Assembly (NCBI GenBank): GCA_963756365.1
Contig: CAVWNF010000003.1
Span: 558,001 to 622,000 of the forward strand
Direction: 5' to 3'
From: WHTI01 sp963756365
Lineage (GTDB): Bacteria > Actinomycetota > CADDZG01 > WHSQ01
Length of the DNA: 64,000 nt
The notes under the pieces were generated by a model that did not search any database, had not been told where the DNA came from, and saw only the letters and a program-made list of their open reading frames with translations. The position numbers were made by a program, and so were the translations under genes. Numbering within the stretch: position 1 is the first letter of the stretch; the number at the start of each line of letters is the position of its first letter. Shown piece by piece: positions 16,218 to 24,800 of the stretch.

Positions 16218-17753
16218 GTGGAGGTGGTTCCTATCCGTTCGCGCATCATCGCACTGCTCGTCGCCGCCGTCATGGTTGCCGGCGTGGGCGGCTACGCGCT
16301 CTACAGCCTTAACTCGACGCCCGAGGATGAGGCGATCCGGCTCGTTCCCCAGGACGCCATCGCGTACGCGCACGCGTTCCTGACGCCGTCGGTCGATCAG
16401 CGCAAGGCACTGAGGGATCTGCTCGAGAGGTTCGAGGGCGCCCCCGAGGCCGGAGAGGTACTCAACCCGCTGATCGACGCGATCGACCTCGAGTTGTCGC
16501 GCTTCGAGATGACCTACGAGGAGGACGTTGCTCCGTGGCTCGGCAACGAGATCGGGATGTTCGCGTCGGCGGTGTTCCCCGTCCCGACGGCTGCGCTCCT
16601 GCTCGAAGCAGACGATGAGGACGCGGCGCTCGCGTTCCTCGACGAGATCGTGCGCGCAGAGGGCATGCCGCTGACCGAGGAGCAGCACGAGGGGATCGGG
16701 TACCGCGCTATCGACGAGGGACTCGCGTTCGGGATCGTCGACGGGTTTGCCGTGATCGGCACCGAGCCGAGTCTCAGGGCATCGATCAACGCGACGCGCG
16801 GCGATTCGCTCGCCGACTCGGATGCGTATGCCGAACTCGATGAGGCACTCACCGAGGACCGGATCTTCTCGCTGTTCCTAGATATCGGCACGGCGGTCGG
16901 GTCATCCCTGGCGTTGGTGCTTCCGTCGAGCCTGACGTCGTGGCTAGATGGGCCCATCAGTCCCATGCTCATCGCTGGGTTCGTGACGGATCGCTCCGCG
17001 GTCACCGAGCTTGCGCAGCGGGATGAGGCCGGGACCGCTCGGAACCGGCTTCCGGCGTGGTCATTGCCGGCCCGCTCGTGGCTCGCGGTCTCCGTGCCTG
17101 CCCTCGGCGACCTCGCCCGTGGCGCGTACGCGCAGTTCGATCTCCTCGCCGCCACCGACCCGGCGGTCAGGGCGCAGGTCGCGGTGTTCGAGGCGACCAC
17201 CGGCCTTGATCTCGAAGAGGACGTGCTCGCGTGGGTCGGTGACGCGGCGCTGTTCGCACGCGGAGGCGGGATCGATATCGACGGCGGTCTGGCGGTCTCA
17301 ACAGGTGACCAGGCGTCGTCCAGCCGTGCAGTTGAGGCGCTCGTTCGATACGCGGCTGCCGAAGGGCTTGACGTCAGAGATGGGACCGTCGCCGGGATCC
17401 CCTCCCACGAGATCTGGGTTCCCGCGGCGCCGCGCCCCATCGTGGTCGTGCCGACCGATCCGGTCGTGGTTGCGTTCGGCACCGAGGCCGCCGAGGACCT
17501 CCTCTCGAACGACGACGACCTGATGGGTGATTCCGCCTTCATCGAGGGCGGAGATCTGCTGGGGGCGGGCTTCGAGCCGTTCTTCTTCCTGCGTCTCGAT
17601 GTGATCGTCGACCTCATCGACATGTTTGCCGCCGGCGATCCCACCTACCGGGCGGACGTCCGGCCTGTCGCCAAGGCGCTGACCCAGGTGGTGGCAGGTT
17701 CTAGGCTTACCGGCGACGTGAGGATCCATCGATTGGTTATCGGAGCGGAGTGA
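16218..17753 (+). CDS. DUF3352-type membrane-anchored protein
   Basis: 511 residues with an N-terminal transmembrane anchor (about residues 8-30) and a large extracytoplasmic region rich in DE and A. Repeated segments such as WLGNEIGMFA / WVGDAALFA and LAFGIVDGFAVIGTEPSL resemble DUF3352 proteins. Function is unknown for the family. It starts at a GTG at 16218 (GTG 16224 is also possible) and ends 9 nt before valS, so the two may be co-transcribed. It is divergent from the ECF sigma gene. The family call is by resemblance and not certain. Confidence 0.7.
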   Translation: MEVVPIRSRIIALLVAAVMVAGVGGYALYSLNSTPEDEAIRLVPQDAIAYAHAFLTPSVDQRKALRDLLERFEGAPEAGEVLNPLIDAIDLELSRFEMTYEEDVAPWLGNEIGMFASAVFPVPTAALLLEADDEDAALAFLDEIVRAEGMPLTEEQHEGIGYRAIDEGLAFGIVDGFAVIGTEPSLRASINATRGDSLADSDAYAELDEALTEDRIFSLFLDIGTAVGSSLALVLPSSLTSWLDGPISPMLIAGFVTDRSAVTELAQRDEAGTARNRLPAWSLPARSWLAVSVPALGDLARGAYAQFDLLAATDPAVRAQVAVFEATTGLDLEEDVLAWVGDAALFARGGGIDIDGGLAVSTGDQASSSRAVEALVRYAAAEGLDVRDGTVAGIPSHEIWVPAAPRPIVVVPTDPVVVAFGTEAAEDLLSNDDDLMGDSAFIEGGDLLGAGFEPFFFLRLDVIVDLIDMFAAGDPTYRADVRPVAKALTQVVAGSRLTGDVRIHRLVIGAE

Positions 17754-17762
17754 GCGACTTAC

Positions 17763-20303
17763 GTGGCTAAGAAGAAGGACGATCTACCTGAGATAGAGGA
17801 ACGCTGGCGCGCCTACTGGGCAGAGGCTGGCACCTACCGCTACGACCCAACCAGGGGCCGGGACGAGACCTTCGTAGTCGACACCCCGCCGCCGACGGTG
17901 AGCGGTTCTCTGCACTTCGGGCATGTCTTCTCATACACGCACACTGATCTCTCAGTCCGGTATCGACGGATGACCGGAAAGAACGTCTTCTATCCGATGG
18001 GGTGGGACGACAATGGGCTGCCTACCGAGCGTCGGGTTCAGAACGTCTTCTCGGTGCGCTGCGATCCGTCCCTTCCATACGACCCTGATCTGAAACTCGA
18101 GTTCGGCCGTGAGGGCGACACCCTCATCATCTCTCGCCGGAATTTCATCGAGCTGTGCGGTCGGGTAGCGGCGGAGGACGAGGAGCAGTTCAAAGAACTG
18201 TGGCAGCGGATCGGCCTGTCGGTCGATTGGTCGGAGACCTACGCGACCATCGACGAGAGATCTCGCTTCGTCAGCCAGTTGTCATTCGTGCGGCTCATCG
18301 AGAAGGGCGAGGCCGAGTTACGCGAGGCACCGACGATGTGGGATGTCGATTTCCAGACCGCCGTGGCTCAGGCCGAGGTCGAGGATCGCGAGCGCGAAGG
18401 CCAATACAACTTCATCCGATTCGAGGTCGAGGGCGGAGGGAACTTCGAGATCGCCACCACGAGACCTGAGTTGCTGCCTGCGTGTGTCGCGATCGTGGCC
18501 CACCCCGACGACGATCGCTATAAGGACATGATCGGCAAGAACGCGATCACCCCCTTGTTCAAGGCCCCGGTTCCGATCATCGCCGATGAGGGAGCGGACC
18601 CCGAGAAGGGGACCGGCATCCTGATGAATTGCACCTTCGGTGACGCCGCTGACGTCGATTGGTGGCGCCAGCTCGGCGTCCCCGCCCGCGAGGTCGTTGG
18701 CCGTGACGGCAGGATCGTTGACGCCGCCTGGGGAGAGCATCCGTTCACAACGACCGATCCGGCGACCGCTCGAGCGAACTACAGCGAGGTTGCCGGGCTG
18801 TACCTGAATCAAGCCCGCAAGAAGATGATCGAACTCCTCGACGAGGCGGGCGCTATCACTCGTGAGCCCGAGAAGACGGTGCGGGCGGTGAAGTTCTACG
18901 AGCGAGGGGAGCGGCCCCTCGAGTTCGTGGTCAGCCGACAGTGGTTCATCAAGATCCTGGACAAGAAGGACGCGCTCCTCGAGCAAGGTCGCAAGGTCAA
19001 GTGGCACCCGGAGATGTTTCTCAAGCGCTACATCGACTGGGTCGAGGGACTCAACCAAGACTGGAACACGTCGCGTCAGCGCTACTTCGGAGTCCCCATC
19101 CCGGTCTGGTACCGGGTGCGCGATGACGGAACCGTTGACCACACGGACCTGATCCTTCCGCGGAAAGAGGATCTTCCCGTCGACCCTTCAGCCGAAGCGC
19201 CGCACGGATTCACCGCCGATCAACGTGGCGTACCCGGTGGCTTCGTGGGGGATACCGATGTGTTCGACACTTGGGCTACGTCCTCTCTTTCACCTCTGAT
19301 CCCATCGGGATGGCCCGATGACGAGGCTCGTCATTCGAGTCTCTATCCGAGCGACCTCCGCCCGCAGAGCCACGAGATCATCCGGACGTGGGCGTTCTAC
19401 ACGATCACGAGATCTCTTCTCGAGGACAACTCCGTTCCCTGGGAGCACGTGACTATCTCGGGATGGATCGTCGATCCCGATCGCAAGAAGATGTCGAAGT
19501 CCAAGGGCAATGTGGTCGTTCCGACGGAGCTCCTTGATGAGTTCGGAGCCGACGCCGTCAGGTACTGGACCGCATCGGCTCGGCTCGGAGTAGACACGAC
19601 GTTCGATACGAACGTGATGAAAGAGGGCCGGCGTCTGGTCACCAAGATCCGCAACGCCGCGCGCCTTGTCCGGATGTTCGAAGGTGAGGGCAGCGATCCG
19701 GTTCACCCGATGGACCGCGCTCTCATCGCTCGACTCGGTGCCTTGATCGAGCGCGTGACCGCACGGTGGGAAGACTGGGATCACGCGGGGGCGCTCGCTG
19801 CTACCGAGACATGGTTCTGGAGTGACCTGACCGACAACTACCTCGAGCTGTGTAAGAACCGTGCCTACGCGGGGGACGCCTCGGCGATCGGCACCTTGCG
19901 GACCGCTCTCGATGTGGTGCTCAGGCTGTTCGCTCCGGTTATCCCCTTCGCGACGGAGGAGGTGTGGAACGAGGAAAGGGAACAGCCCGAGTCGGTCCAC
20001 GTCGCCCCCTGGCCGCAGTCATCAGAACTTCCCGAAGCTGAAGACGACGGATGTTTCGATGCGGCGGTCGAGGTGCTCACTCAGATCAGGAAAGCGAAGT
20101 CGGAAGCCAAGGTCTCCCTGAAGACCCCGGTCGATCAGCTCGTCGTCACCGGACCAAGCGCCCAGATAGATGCCTTGCGCGAGGCGATCGAGGACGTCAA
20201 TGCCACGGTGAACGTGAAGAGCTTCGATCTGGTGATCGATGATTCGGCCGAGATGCTCGTCTGCGACATCGCGCTCGGCGAGCCCGAGCCGAAGAAGGAC
20301 TGA
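17763..20303 (+). CDS. valS: Valine--tRNA ligase
   Basis: Class I aminoacyl-tRNA synthetase of 846 residues charging tRNA-Val. The ATP-binding HIGH motif appears as HFGH near residue 50 and KMSKS as KKMSKSKGN near 575. The editing domain lies between, with the family segment TTRPELLPACVA. The N-terminal half (MGWDDNGLPTERRVQN) is of the shorter type without the long C-terminal coiled-coil arm of E. coli ValS. It starts at GTG 17763 and its stop is 1 nt before the folC ATG. Confidence 0.95.
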   Translation: MAKKKDDLPEIEERWRAYWAEAGTYRYDPTRGRDETFVVDTPPPTVSGSLHFGHVFSYTHTDLSVRYRRMTGKNVFYPMGWDDNGLPTERRVQNVFSVRCDPSLPYDPDLKLEFGREGDTLIISRRNFIELCGRVAAEDEEQFKELWQRIGLSVDWSETYATIDERSRFVSQLSFVRLIEKGEAELREAPTMWDVDFQTAVAQAEVEDREREGQYNFIRFEVEGGGNFEIATTRPELLPACVAIVAHPDDDRYKDMIGKNAITPLFKAPVPIIADEGADPEKGTGILMNCTFGDAADVDWWRQLGVPAREVVGRDGRIVDAAWGEHPFTTTDPATARANYSEVAGLYLNQARKKMIELLDEAGAITREPEKTVRAVKFYERGERPLEFVVSRQWFIKILDKKDALLEQGRKVKWHPEMFLKRYIDWVEGLNQDWNTSRQRYFGVPIPVWYRVRDDGTVDHTDLILPRKEDLPVDPSAEAPHGFTADQRGVPGGFVGDTDVFDTWATSSLSPLIPSGWPDDEARHSSLYPSDLRPQSHEIIRTWAFYTITRSLLEDNSVPWEHVTISGWIVDPDRKKMSKSKGNVVVPTELLDEFGADAVRYWTASARLGVDTTFDTNVMKEGRRLVTKIRNAARLVRMFEGEGSDPVHPMDRALIARLGALIERVTARWEDWDHAGALAATETWFWSDLTDNYLELCKNRAYAGDASAIGTLRTALDVVLRLFAPVIPFATEEVWNEEREQPESVHVAPWPQSSELPEAEDDGCFDAAVEVLTQIRKAKSEAKVSLKTPVDQLVVTGPSAQIDALREAIEDVNATVNVKSFDLVIDDSAEMLVCDIALGEPEPKKD

Positions 20304-20304
20304 G

Positions 20305-21612
20305 ATGGGCTTCGAGGAGGCGCGCTCCCACTTGGAGGGCCTCGGCGTCGATGCCATGAAAGCGATGTCGCCGTCGACGCACAGGATCGAGGCACTTCTC
20401 GAGTTACTCGATCACCCCGAGGACTCGCTGCCCGCCCTCCACATCACGGGCACGAACGGCAAGACCTCGACCGCCCGGATCGCTGCCGCGGTGCTTGCTG
20501 CCACGGGGCTCAAGGTCGGAACCTTCACGTCGCCACACCTCCAATCGGTCACGGAACGCATCACGTTCGGGGGTGTAGCGCTGACCGAGTCGGAATTCGG
20601 TGAGGTCTACGACCACATCGCTCCTTACGTTCAAGTGGTCGAGAAGGAACTCGGCGAGCAGATCACGTACTTCGAGCTGCTGACCGGGATCTTCTTCCTG
20701 TGGGCATCCGACGCAGCGGATGTCGTGGTGGTCGAGGTGGGGCTCGGTGGGCGCTGGGACGCGACCAACACTACGGACGGGAAGGTCGCGGTAGTCACGA
20801 ACATCGGTCTGGATCACGTCGAACTCTTGGGCGGCGATCGCGAGACGATCGCGAAGGAGAAGTCTGGGATCATCAAGCAGCATTCAGTCGCCATCACGGG
20901 GGAGCTTGACCCGAACATCCTCGCGATCATCAAGGAACAGGCAGATTCCGTAGGGGCGCCGCTGGCCGTCCTTGAACGCGACTTCTCCGTCCTCGACAAC
21001 CAGATCGCCGTCGGGGGCCGGTTCGTGTCGTTGCGGACCTCTAACCGCGACTACCAAGAGCTGTTCTTGCCGCTTCACGGTGCACACCAGGCGGTCAATG
21101 CGGCGGTTGCACTTGAGGCGGTGACCAGCATGTTTCCCGATCAGAGCCTCGAGACAGATGTCGTCGAGGAAGGGTTCTCCTCGGTAAAGGTCCCGGGTCG
21201 CCTCGAAGCCATCCACGCCAATGACGACGGGCCAACGCTCGTGCTGGACGTCGCTCACAATCCGGACGGGATGTCGGCCCTGGTCACCAGCCTGATCGAA
21301 GAGTTCGCGTTCGACTCGGTGACTTTCGTTGTGGGGACCCTCGAGGACAAAGACCACGTCGGGATGTTGACCGAGATCGCCAGGGTGGGAGGCGATGTGA
21401 TCGTCACGACCGCCGCGTCCGTCCGCTCCACCGATCCCAAGGTTCTTCGGGACACGGCTGAGGAACTCGGTCTCTCGTGCACGGTCGTGGCCGATGTGGC
21501 AGGTGCCGTTGAGAGCGCGCTGGTCGGCTCGGAGACCACGCAACTCGTGTGCATCACGGGATCCCACTATGTCGTCGGCGAGGCGCGGACGCATATCCTC
21601 GGCCCCACCTAG
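20305..21612 (+). CDS. folC: Folylpolyglutamate synthase / dihydrofolate synthase
   Basis: 435-residue Mur-ligase-like enzyme adding glutamate to folates (and to dihydropteroate in bifunctional members). The ATP loop GTNGKTS is at about residue 48; also present are the FTSPHL segment, VVVEVGLGGRWDATN and the C-terminal ligand domain with LDVAHNPDG. The ATG at 20305 follows the valS stop by 1 nt, with GAAGAAGGA upstream inside valS; an upstream extension of the frame lies in valS and is not used. Confidence 0.93.
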   Translation: MGFEEARSHLEGLGVDAMKAMSPSTHRIEALLELLDHPEDSLPALHITGTNGKTSTARIAAAVLAATGLKVGTFTSPHLQSVTERITFGGVALTESEFGEVYDHIAPYVQVVEKELGEQITYFELLTGIFFLWASDAADVVVVEVGLGGRWDATNTTDGKVAVVTNIGLDHVELLGGDRETIAKEKSGIIKQHSVAITGELDPNILAIIKEQADSVGAPLAVLERDFSVLDNQIAVGGRFVSLRTSNRDYQELFLPLHGAHQAVNAAVALEAVTSMFPDQSLETDVVEEGFSSVKVPGRLEAIHANDDGPTLVLDVAHNPDGMSALVTSLIEEFAFDSVTFVVGTLEDKDHVGMLTEIARVGGDVIVTTAASVRSTDPKVLRDTAEELGLSCTVVADVAGAVESALVGSETTQLVCITGSHYVVGEARTHILGPT

Positions 21613-21686
21613 CAGGCTTCTGCTACTTTGTCGGTCGCCTTGTCGAACCAGGACACGGGGCCAACCACCTTCAGGAGGAATCAGAG

Positions 21687-22095
21687 ATGGCTGATACACA
21701 GCAAACTTTCGTGATGGTCAAGCCCGACGGCGTACGCCGCAAGCTCGTCGGAGATGTCGTCTCGCGGATCGAGTCGAAGGGCTACGACATCAGAGAGATG
21801 AAGCTGTTCACGATCGACGAATCGCTGGCCAAGAAGCACTACGGCGAGCACTCCGATAAACCATTCTTCGGTGAGCTGGTCGAGTTCATCACTTCGGGAC
21901 CGGTCGTCGCGATGGTTGTTGAGGGCGCCGATGCTGTCGCCGGGATGCGCCAATTGATGGGCGCCACCAACCCGATCGAGGCGGCACCAGGGTCCATAAG
22001 GGGCGATCTTGCCACCGTGATCGGCGAAAACATCTGTCCACGGCTCGGACTCACCCGAGTCCGCATCACGCGAGGTCAACCTCTTCTTCGGCTAG
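21687..22095 (+). CDS. ndk: Nucleoside diphosphate kinase (frameshifted before the active-site His)
   Basis: Interconverts nucleoside di- and triphosphates. The frame is clear through RGDLATVIGEN, then in the literal frame reads an unrelated tail ending at 22112. In the +1 frame the expected VHGSDSPESASREVNLFFG and a TAG at 22093-22095 appear. One extra base at about 22033-22037 explains it, giving about 135 residues, the normal length. The catalytic phospho-His (in VHGSDS) exists only in the corrected frame. AGGAGGAA precedes the ATG. It stands between folC and mreB. Confidence 0.85.
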
Positions 22096-22192
22096 CGGGA
22101 CCTTGGGAGTAGGCCTGGCGGGCCTTATCGGCTACCCTCAATGGCCTCACTAACGAACAAGCAGCCATAGAACAGGCGTCAGGAGTTCTGAA

Positions 22193-23224
22193 ATGGACAA
22201 CATGTTCCAGTTCATCGGCAGGGACATGGCGGTCGACCTTGGTACCGCCAACACCCTGGTCTACGTGCGGGGGAGAGGCATAGTCCTCAACGAGCCCTCG
22301 GTCGTGGCTATCAATACGAAATCCGGAGCCATCCTCGCGGTCGGTTCAGAGGCCAAGCGGATGATCGGCCGCACCCCGGCTCACATCGTTGCGATCCGCC
22401 CCCTCAAGGACGGCGTGATCGCCGATTTCGATGTGACCGAGAAGATGCTTCGCTACTTCATCCAAAGGGTGCACAAGCGCACGTTCCTCGCGAAACCGCG
22501 TGTCGTTGTCTGTGTTCCGTCGGGCATCACCGGTGTCGAGCAGCGCGCGGTGGAAGAGGCAACCATCTCGGCCGGTGCTCGCAGTGCGTTCATCATCGAG
22601 GAACCGATGGCCGCTGCGATCGGTGCAGGACTGCCGGTGCACGAACCAACCGGAAACATGATCGTCGACATCGGCGGAGGAACCACCGAGGTCGCCGTCG
22701 TTTCGCTCGGCGGCATCGTGTCGAGCCAGTCGATCCGCATCGGCGGCGACGAACTCGACGAGTCGATCATCAACTACATCAAGAAGGAGTACTCGCTGAT
22801 GCTGGGCGAGCGCACCGCAGAGGAGATCAAGATGGCGATCGCCTCGGCGTTCCCCGTCCCCGACGAGTCTCAGGCAGAGATCCGCGGCCGTGACCTCGTC
22901 ACCGGCCTGCCGAAGACGATCCTCGTCTCCGCCGAAGAGATCCGCAAGGCGATCGAGGAGCCCGTCAATGCGATCGTCGATGCCGTGAAGAACACCCTCG
23001 ACAAGACCCCGCCAGAGCTGGCCGCTGACATCATGGACAAGGGGATCGTGCTGGCCGGGGGTGGCTCGATGCTCAAGGGCCTCGACGAACGCCTGAAGCA
23101 TGAGACCGGAATGCCGATCCATATAGCCGACGACCCGCTGTTCGCAGTGGCGGTGGGCTCGGGCAAGTGCCTCGAGGAGTTCGAATCCCTCAAGCGGGTC
23201 CTCATCTCCTCCACTAGGCACTAG
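22193..23224 (+). CDS. mreB: Rod shape-determining protein MreB
   Basis: Actin-like ATPase of 343 residues that forms membrane-associated filaments guiding lateral wall synthesis. Phosphate-1 motif VDLGTANTLVY, phosphate-2 IVDIGGGTTEVAV and adenosine motif GIVLAGGGSMLKG are present. The N-terminal MDNMFQFIG could be a membrane-binding patch. Shine-Dalgarno CAGGAG precedes the ATG. It heads the mreB-mreC-mreD-mrdA-rodA cluster, separated from mreC by about 165 nt with a hairpin. Confidence 0.96.
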   Translation: MDNMFQFIGRDMAVDLGTANTLVYVRGRGIVLNEPSVVAINTKSGAILAVGSEAKRMIGRTPAHIVAIRPLKDGVIADFDVTEKMLRYFIQRVHKRTFLAKPRVVVCVPSGITGVEQRAVEEATISAGARSAFIIEEPMAAAIGAGLPVHEPTGNMIVDIGGGTTEVAVVSLGGIVSSQSIRIGGDELDESIINYIKKEYSLMLGERTAEEIKMAIASAFPVPDESQAEIRGRDLVTGLPKTILVSAEEIRKAIEEPVNAIVDAVKNTLDKTPPELAADIMDKGIVLAGGGSMLKGLDERLKHETGMPIHIADDPLFAVAVGSGKCLEEFESLKRVLISSTRH

Positions 23225-23230
23225 GGGCAG

Positions 23231-23245
23231 GGGGCCTTGGGCCCC
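23231..23245 (+). terminator. GGGGCC-TTG-GGCCCC hairpin after mreB
   Basis: Six-base-pair GC stem with a 3-nt loop 7 nt beyond the mreB stop, followed by a T/G-rich stretch ending in TTTT. It probably attenuates transcription between mreB and mreC rather than fully terminating it. Confidence 0.4.
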
Positions 23246-23388
23246 GTCTTGGTGGGTTTTGCGGCTACCATGAGTCCCGCAGGGCGGTCCCGCGGCCGTA
23301 GCACGCTGTCTTCCGGACATCTCCGCTGCTGGATGGCGGCTCCGCCCCCCGATCTGAGTACAGGTTTCAACAACGAAGAAGGTTTCCA

Positions 23389-24243
23389 TTGAGGATTCAG
23401 CGCCGAGTTGGGCGAGGAAAGATCCTTCTCCTCGTCTTCCTCGCATTGTGCGTCGGGTTGATCACCCTCGACTTCAGAAGCAATGACGGTGGCGTCCTAG
23501 AGGGCGCCAAAGACGTGACGGCTGCCGTCGTCGAGCCGATCCAGCGCGGGTTCACTGCCATCTTCCGGCCGATCGGAAATATCTTCTCCTCGATCGGCGA
23601 ATTGGGCAGCTTGCGGAGCGAGAACGCTCGCCTCGAATCCGAGGTGACTCGCTTACGCGAGCAGGTGATCCAAGCTCAAGGGGTGCTCGAGGAGAACGAG
23701 AGTCTCAAGGCCTTGTTCGACCTCAACGAGTCGTGGGCCAGCATGGACAAGGTGACGGCCGAGATCATCTCGAAGGTGCCCTCCAACTATCAGTGGGCCT
23801 ACACGATCAGCAAGGGCACCTCCGATGGCGTACGCGAGGACATGACGGTGATCAACGACAAGGGTCTCGTGGGCAAGATCATCGAGGTCCAGGACAGCAC
23901 TTCGACCGTTCTGCTCCTCATCGACCCGCGTGGGGCAGCGGGGGCGAAACTCGAAGGCAAGGAGTACTCCGGAACGATCACCGGGAACGGGGCGGGCGAA
24001 CCTCTGTCGCTCGAGTTCATAGGTATCGACGCCCCCGTCGAACTCGGCGACGCAGTCCAGACGTCCTATCTCGGGGGGACGATCTTTCCTCCGAACATCC
24101 CGATCGGACTCGTCATCAAGGTCGAGGGCGAGAGTGCGGCAACGGAGCAGACGATCGAGGTACAGCCGTACGTCGATTTCACCCGCCTTGACTTTGTCCA
24201 GGTCCTGATCGAGAGCGGTCCCAACGCGCGAGGTGGCAACTGA
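23389..24243 (+). CDS. mreC: Rod shape-determining protein MreC
   Basis: 284 residues, type II membrane protein: one N-terminal transmembrane helix (ILLLVFLALCVGLITL), a coiled coil (about 70-105, starting LGSLRSENARLESEV) and the periplasm-facing beta domain that scaffolds PBP2/RodA. The start is a TTG at 23389 with AAGAAGG upstream; no ATG or GTG fits. Its TGA overlaps the mreD ATG by one base. Confidence 0.92.
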   Translation: MRIQRRVGRGKILLLVFLALCVGLITLDFRSNDGGVLEGAKDVTAAVVEPIQRGFTAIFRPIGNIFSSIGELGSLRSENARLESEVTRLREQVIQAQGVLEENESLKALFDLNESWASMDKVTAEIISKVPSNYQWAYTISKGTSDGVREDMTVINDKGLVGKIIEVQDSTSTVLLLIDPRGAAGAKLEGKEYSGTITGNGAGEPLSLEFIGIDAPVELGDAVQTSYLGGTIFPPNIPIGLVIKVEGESAATEQTIEVQPYVDFTRLDFVQVLIESGPNARGGN

Positions 24244-24800
24244 TGGACGCCGTGCGCTCGCGGCGACCGAGCACCCTCGCTGAGCTCGGGTTCGGAAGGA
24301 TGCTCTCGATAGCGGCGATCCTCGTCGTCGCCCTCGCCCTTCAATCGACGCTGCTAACGCGAGTGACCTTGCTCGGCGTGATCCCTCAGGTCCTTCTGGT
24401 TGTCATCGTCAGCCTCGCCTACCTTCAAGGCGAGCGGGTTGGCGTCGCGGCCGGTTTCTTCGGAGGGCTGATGCAGGATCTCTTGCTTGCGGACTCGGTT
24501 GTGGGTCTCTACGCGATGGTCTATCTGCTGATCGGTTACATGATCGGCAGCATCCGGAAGTACGCGCCGTCCGAGTCGGTATGGATGCCCGTCCTGATCG
24601 TCGCCGGAGCTTCGGCTGTGGCCGAGACGGGATACGCGACGCTCAACATCATCCTCGGTCAGCAGTGGGTCAGCTTGCTGTTCACCCTCAAGGTGGCTGG
24701 GCTAGTCGTCCTCTACAACACCCTTCTGACCCCCTTCGTCTTTCCGCTCGTTCGGCGCCTCGCCGAGAAGTTCAGTCCCGAGAGGGTGCACCGATGGTGA
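24243..24800 (+). CDS. mreD: Rod shape-determining protein MreD
   Basis: 185-residue integral membrane protein with about five hydrophobic segments, including FFGGLMQDLLL typical of MreD. It links MreC and the elongasome at the membrane. Its ATG overlaps the mreC stop and its own end overlaps the mrdA start by 7 bp, so the three are translationally coupled. Confidence 0.9.
   Translation: MDAVRSRRPSTLAELGFGRMLSIAAILVVALALQSTLLTRVTLLGVIPQVLLVVIVSLAYLQGERVGVAAGFFGGLMQDLLLADSVVGLYAMVYLLIGYMIGSIRKYAPSESVWMPVLIVAGASAVAETGYATLNIILGQQWVSLLFTLKVAGLVVLYNTLLTPFVFPLVRRLAEKFSPERVHRW

Noticed and set aside
16514..17644. 376-aa Ser/Arg-rich minus-strand frame
   Set aside because: Antisense of the DUF3352-type gene, no start signal and low-complexity composition.
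17754..17763. T-box or other leader upstream of valS
   Set aside because: The gap to the preceding gene is only 9 nt; no room for a riboswitch.
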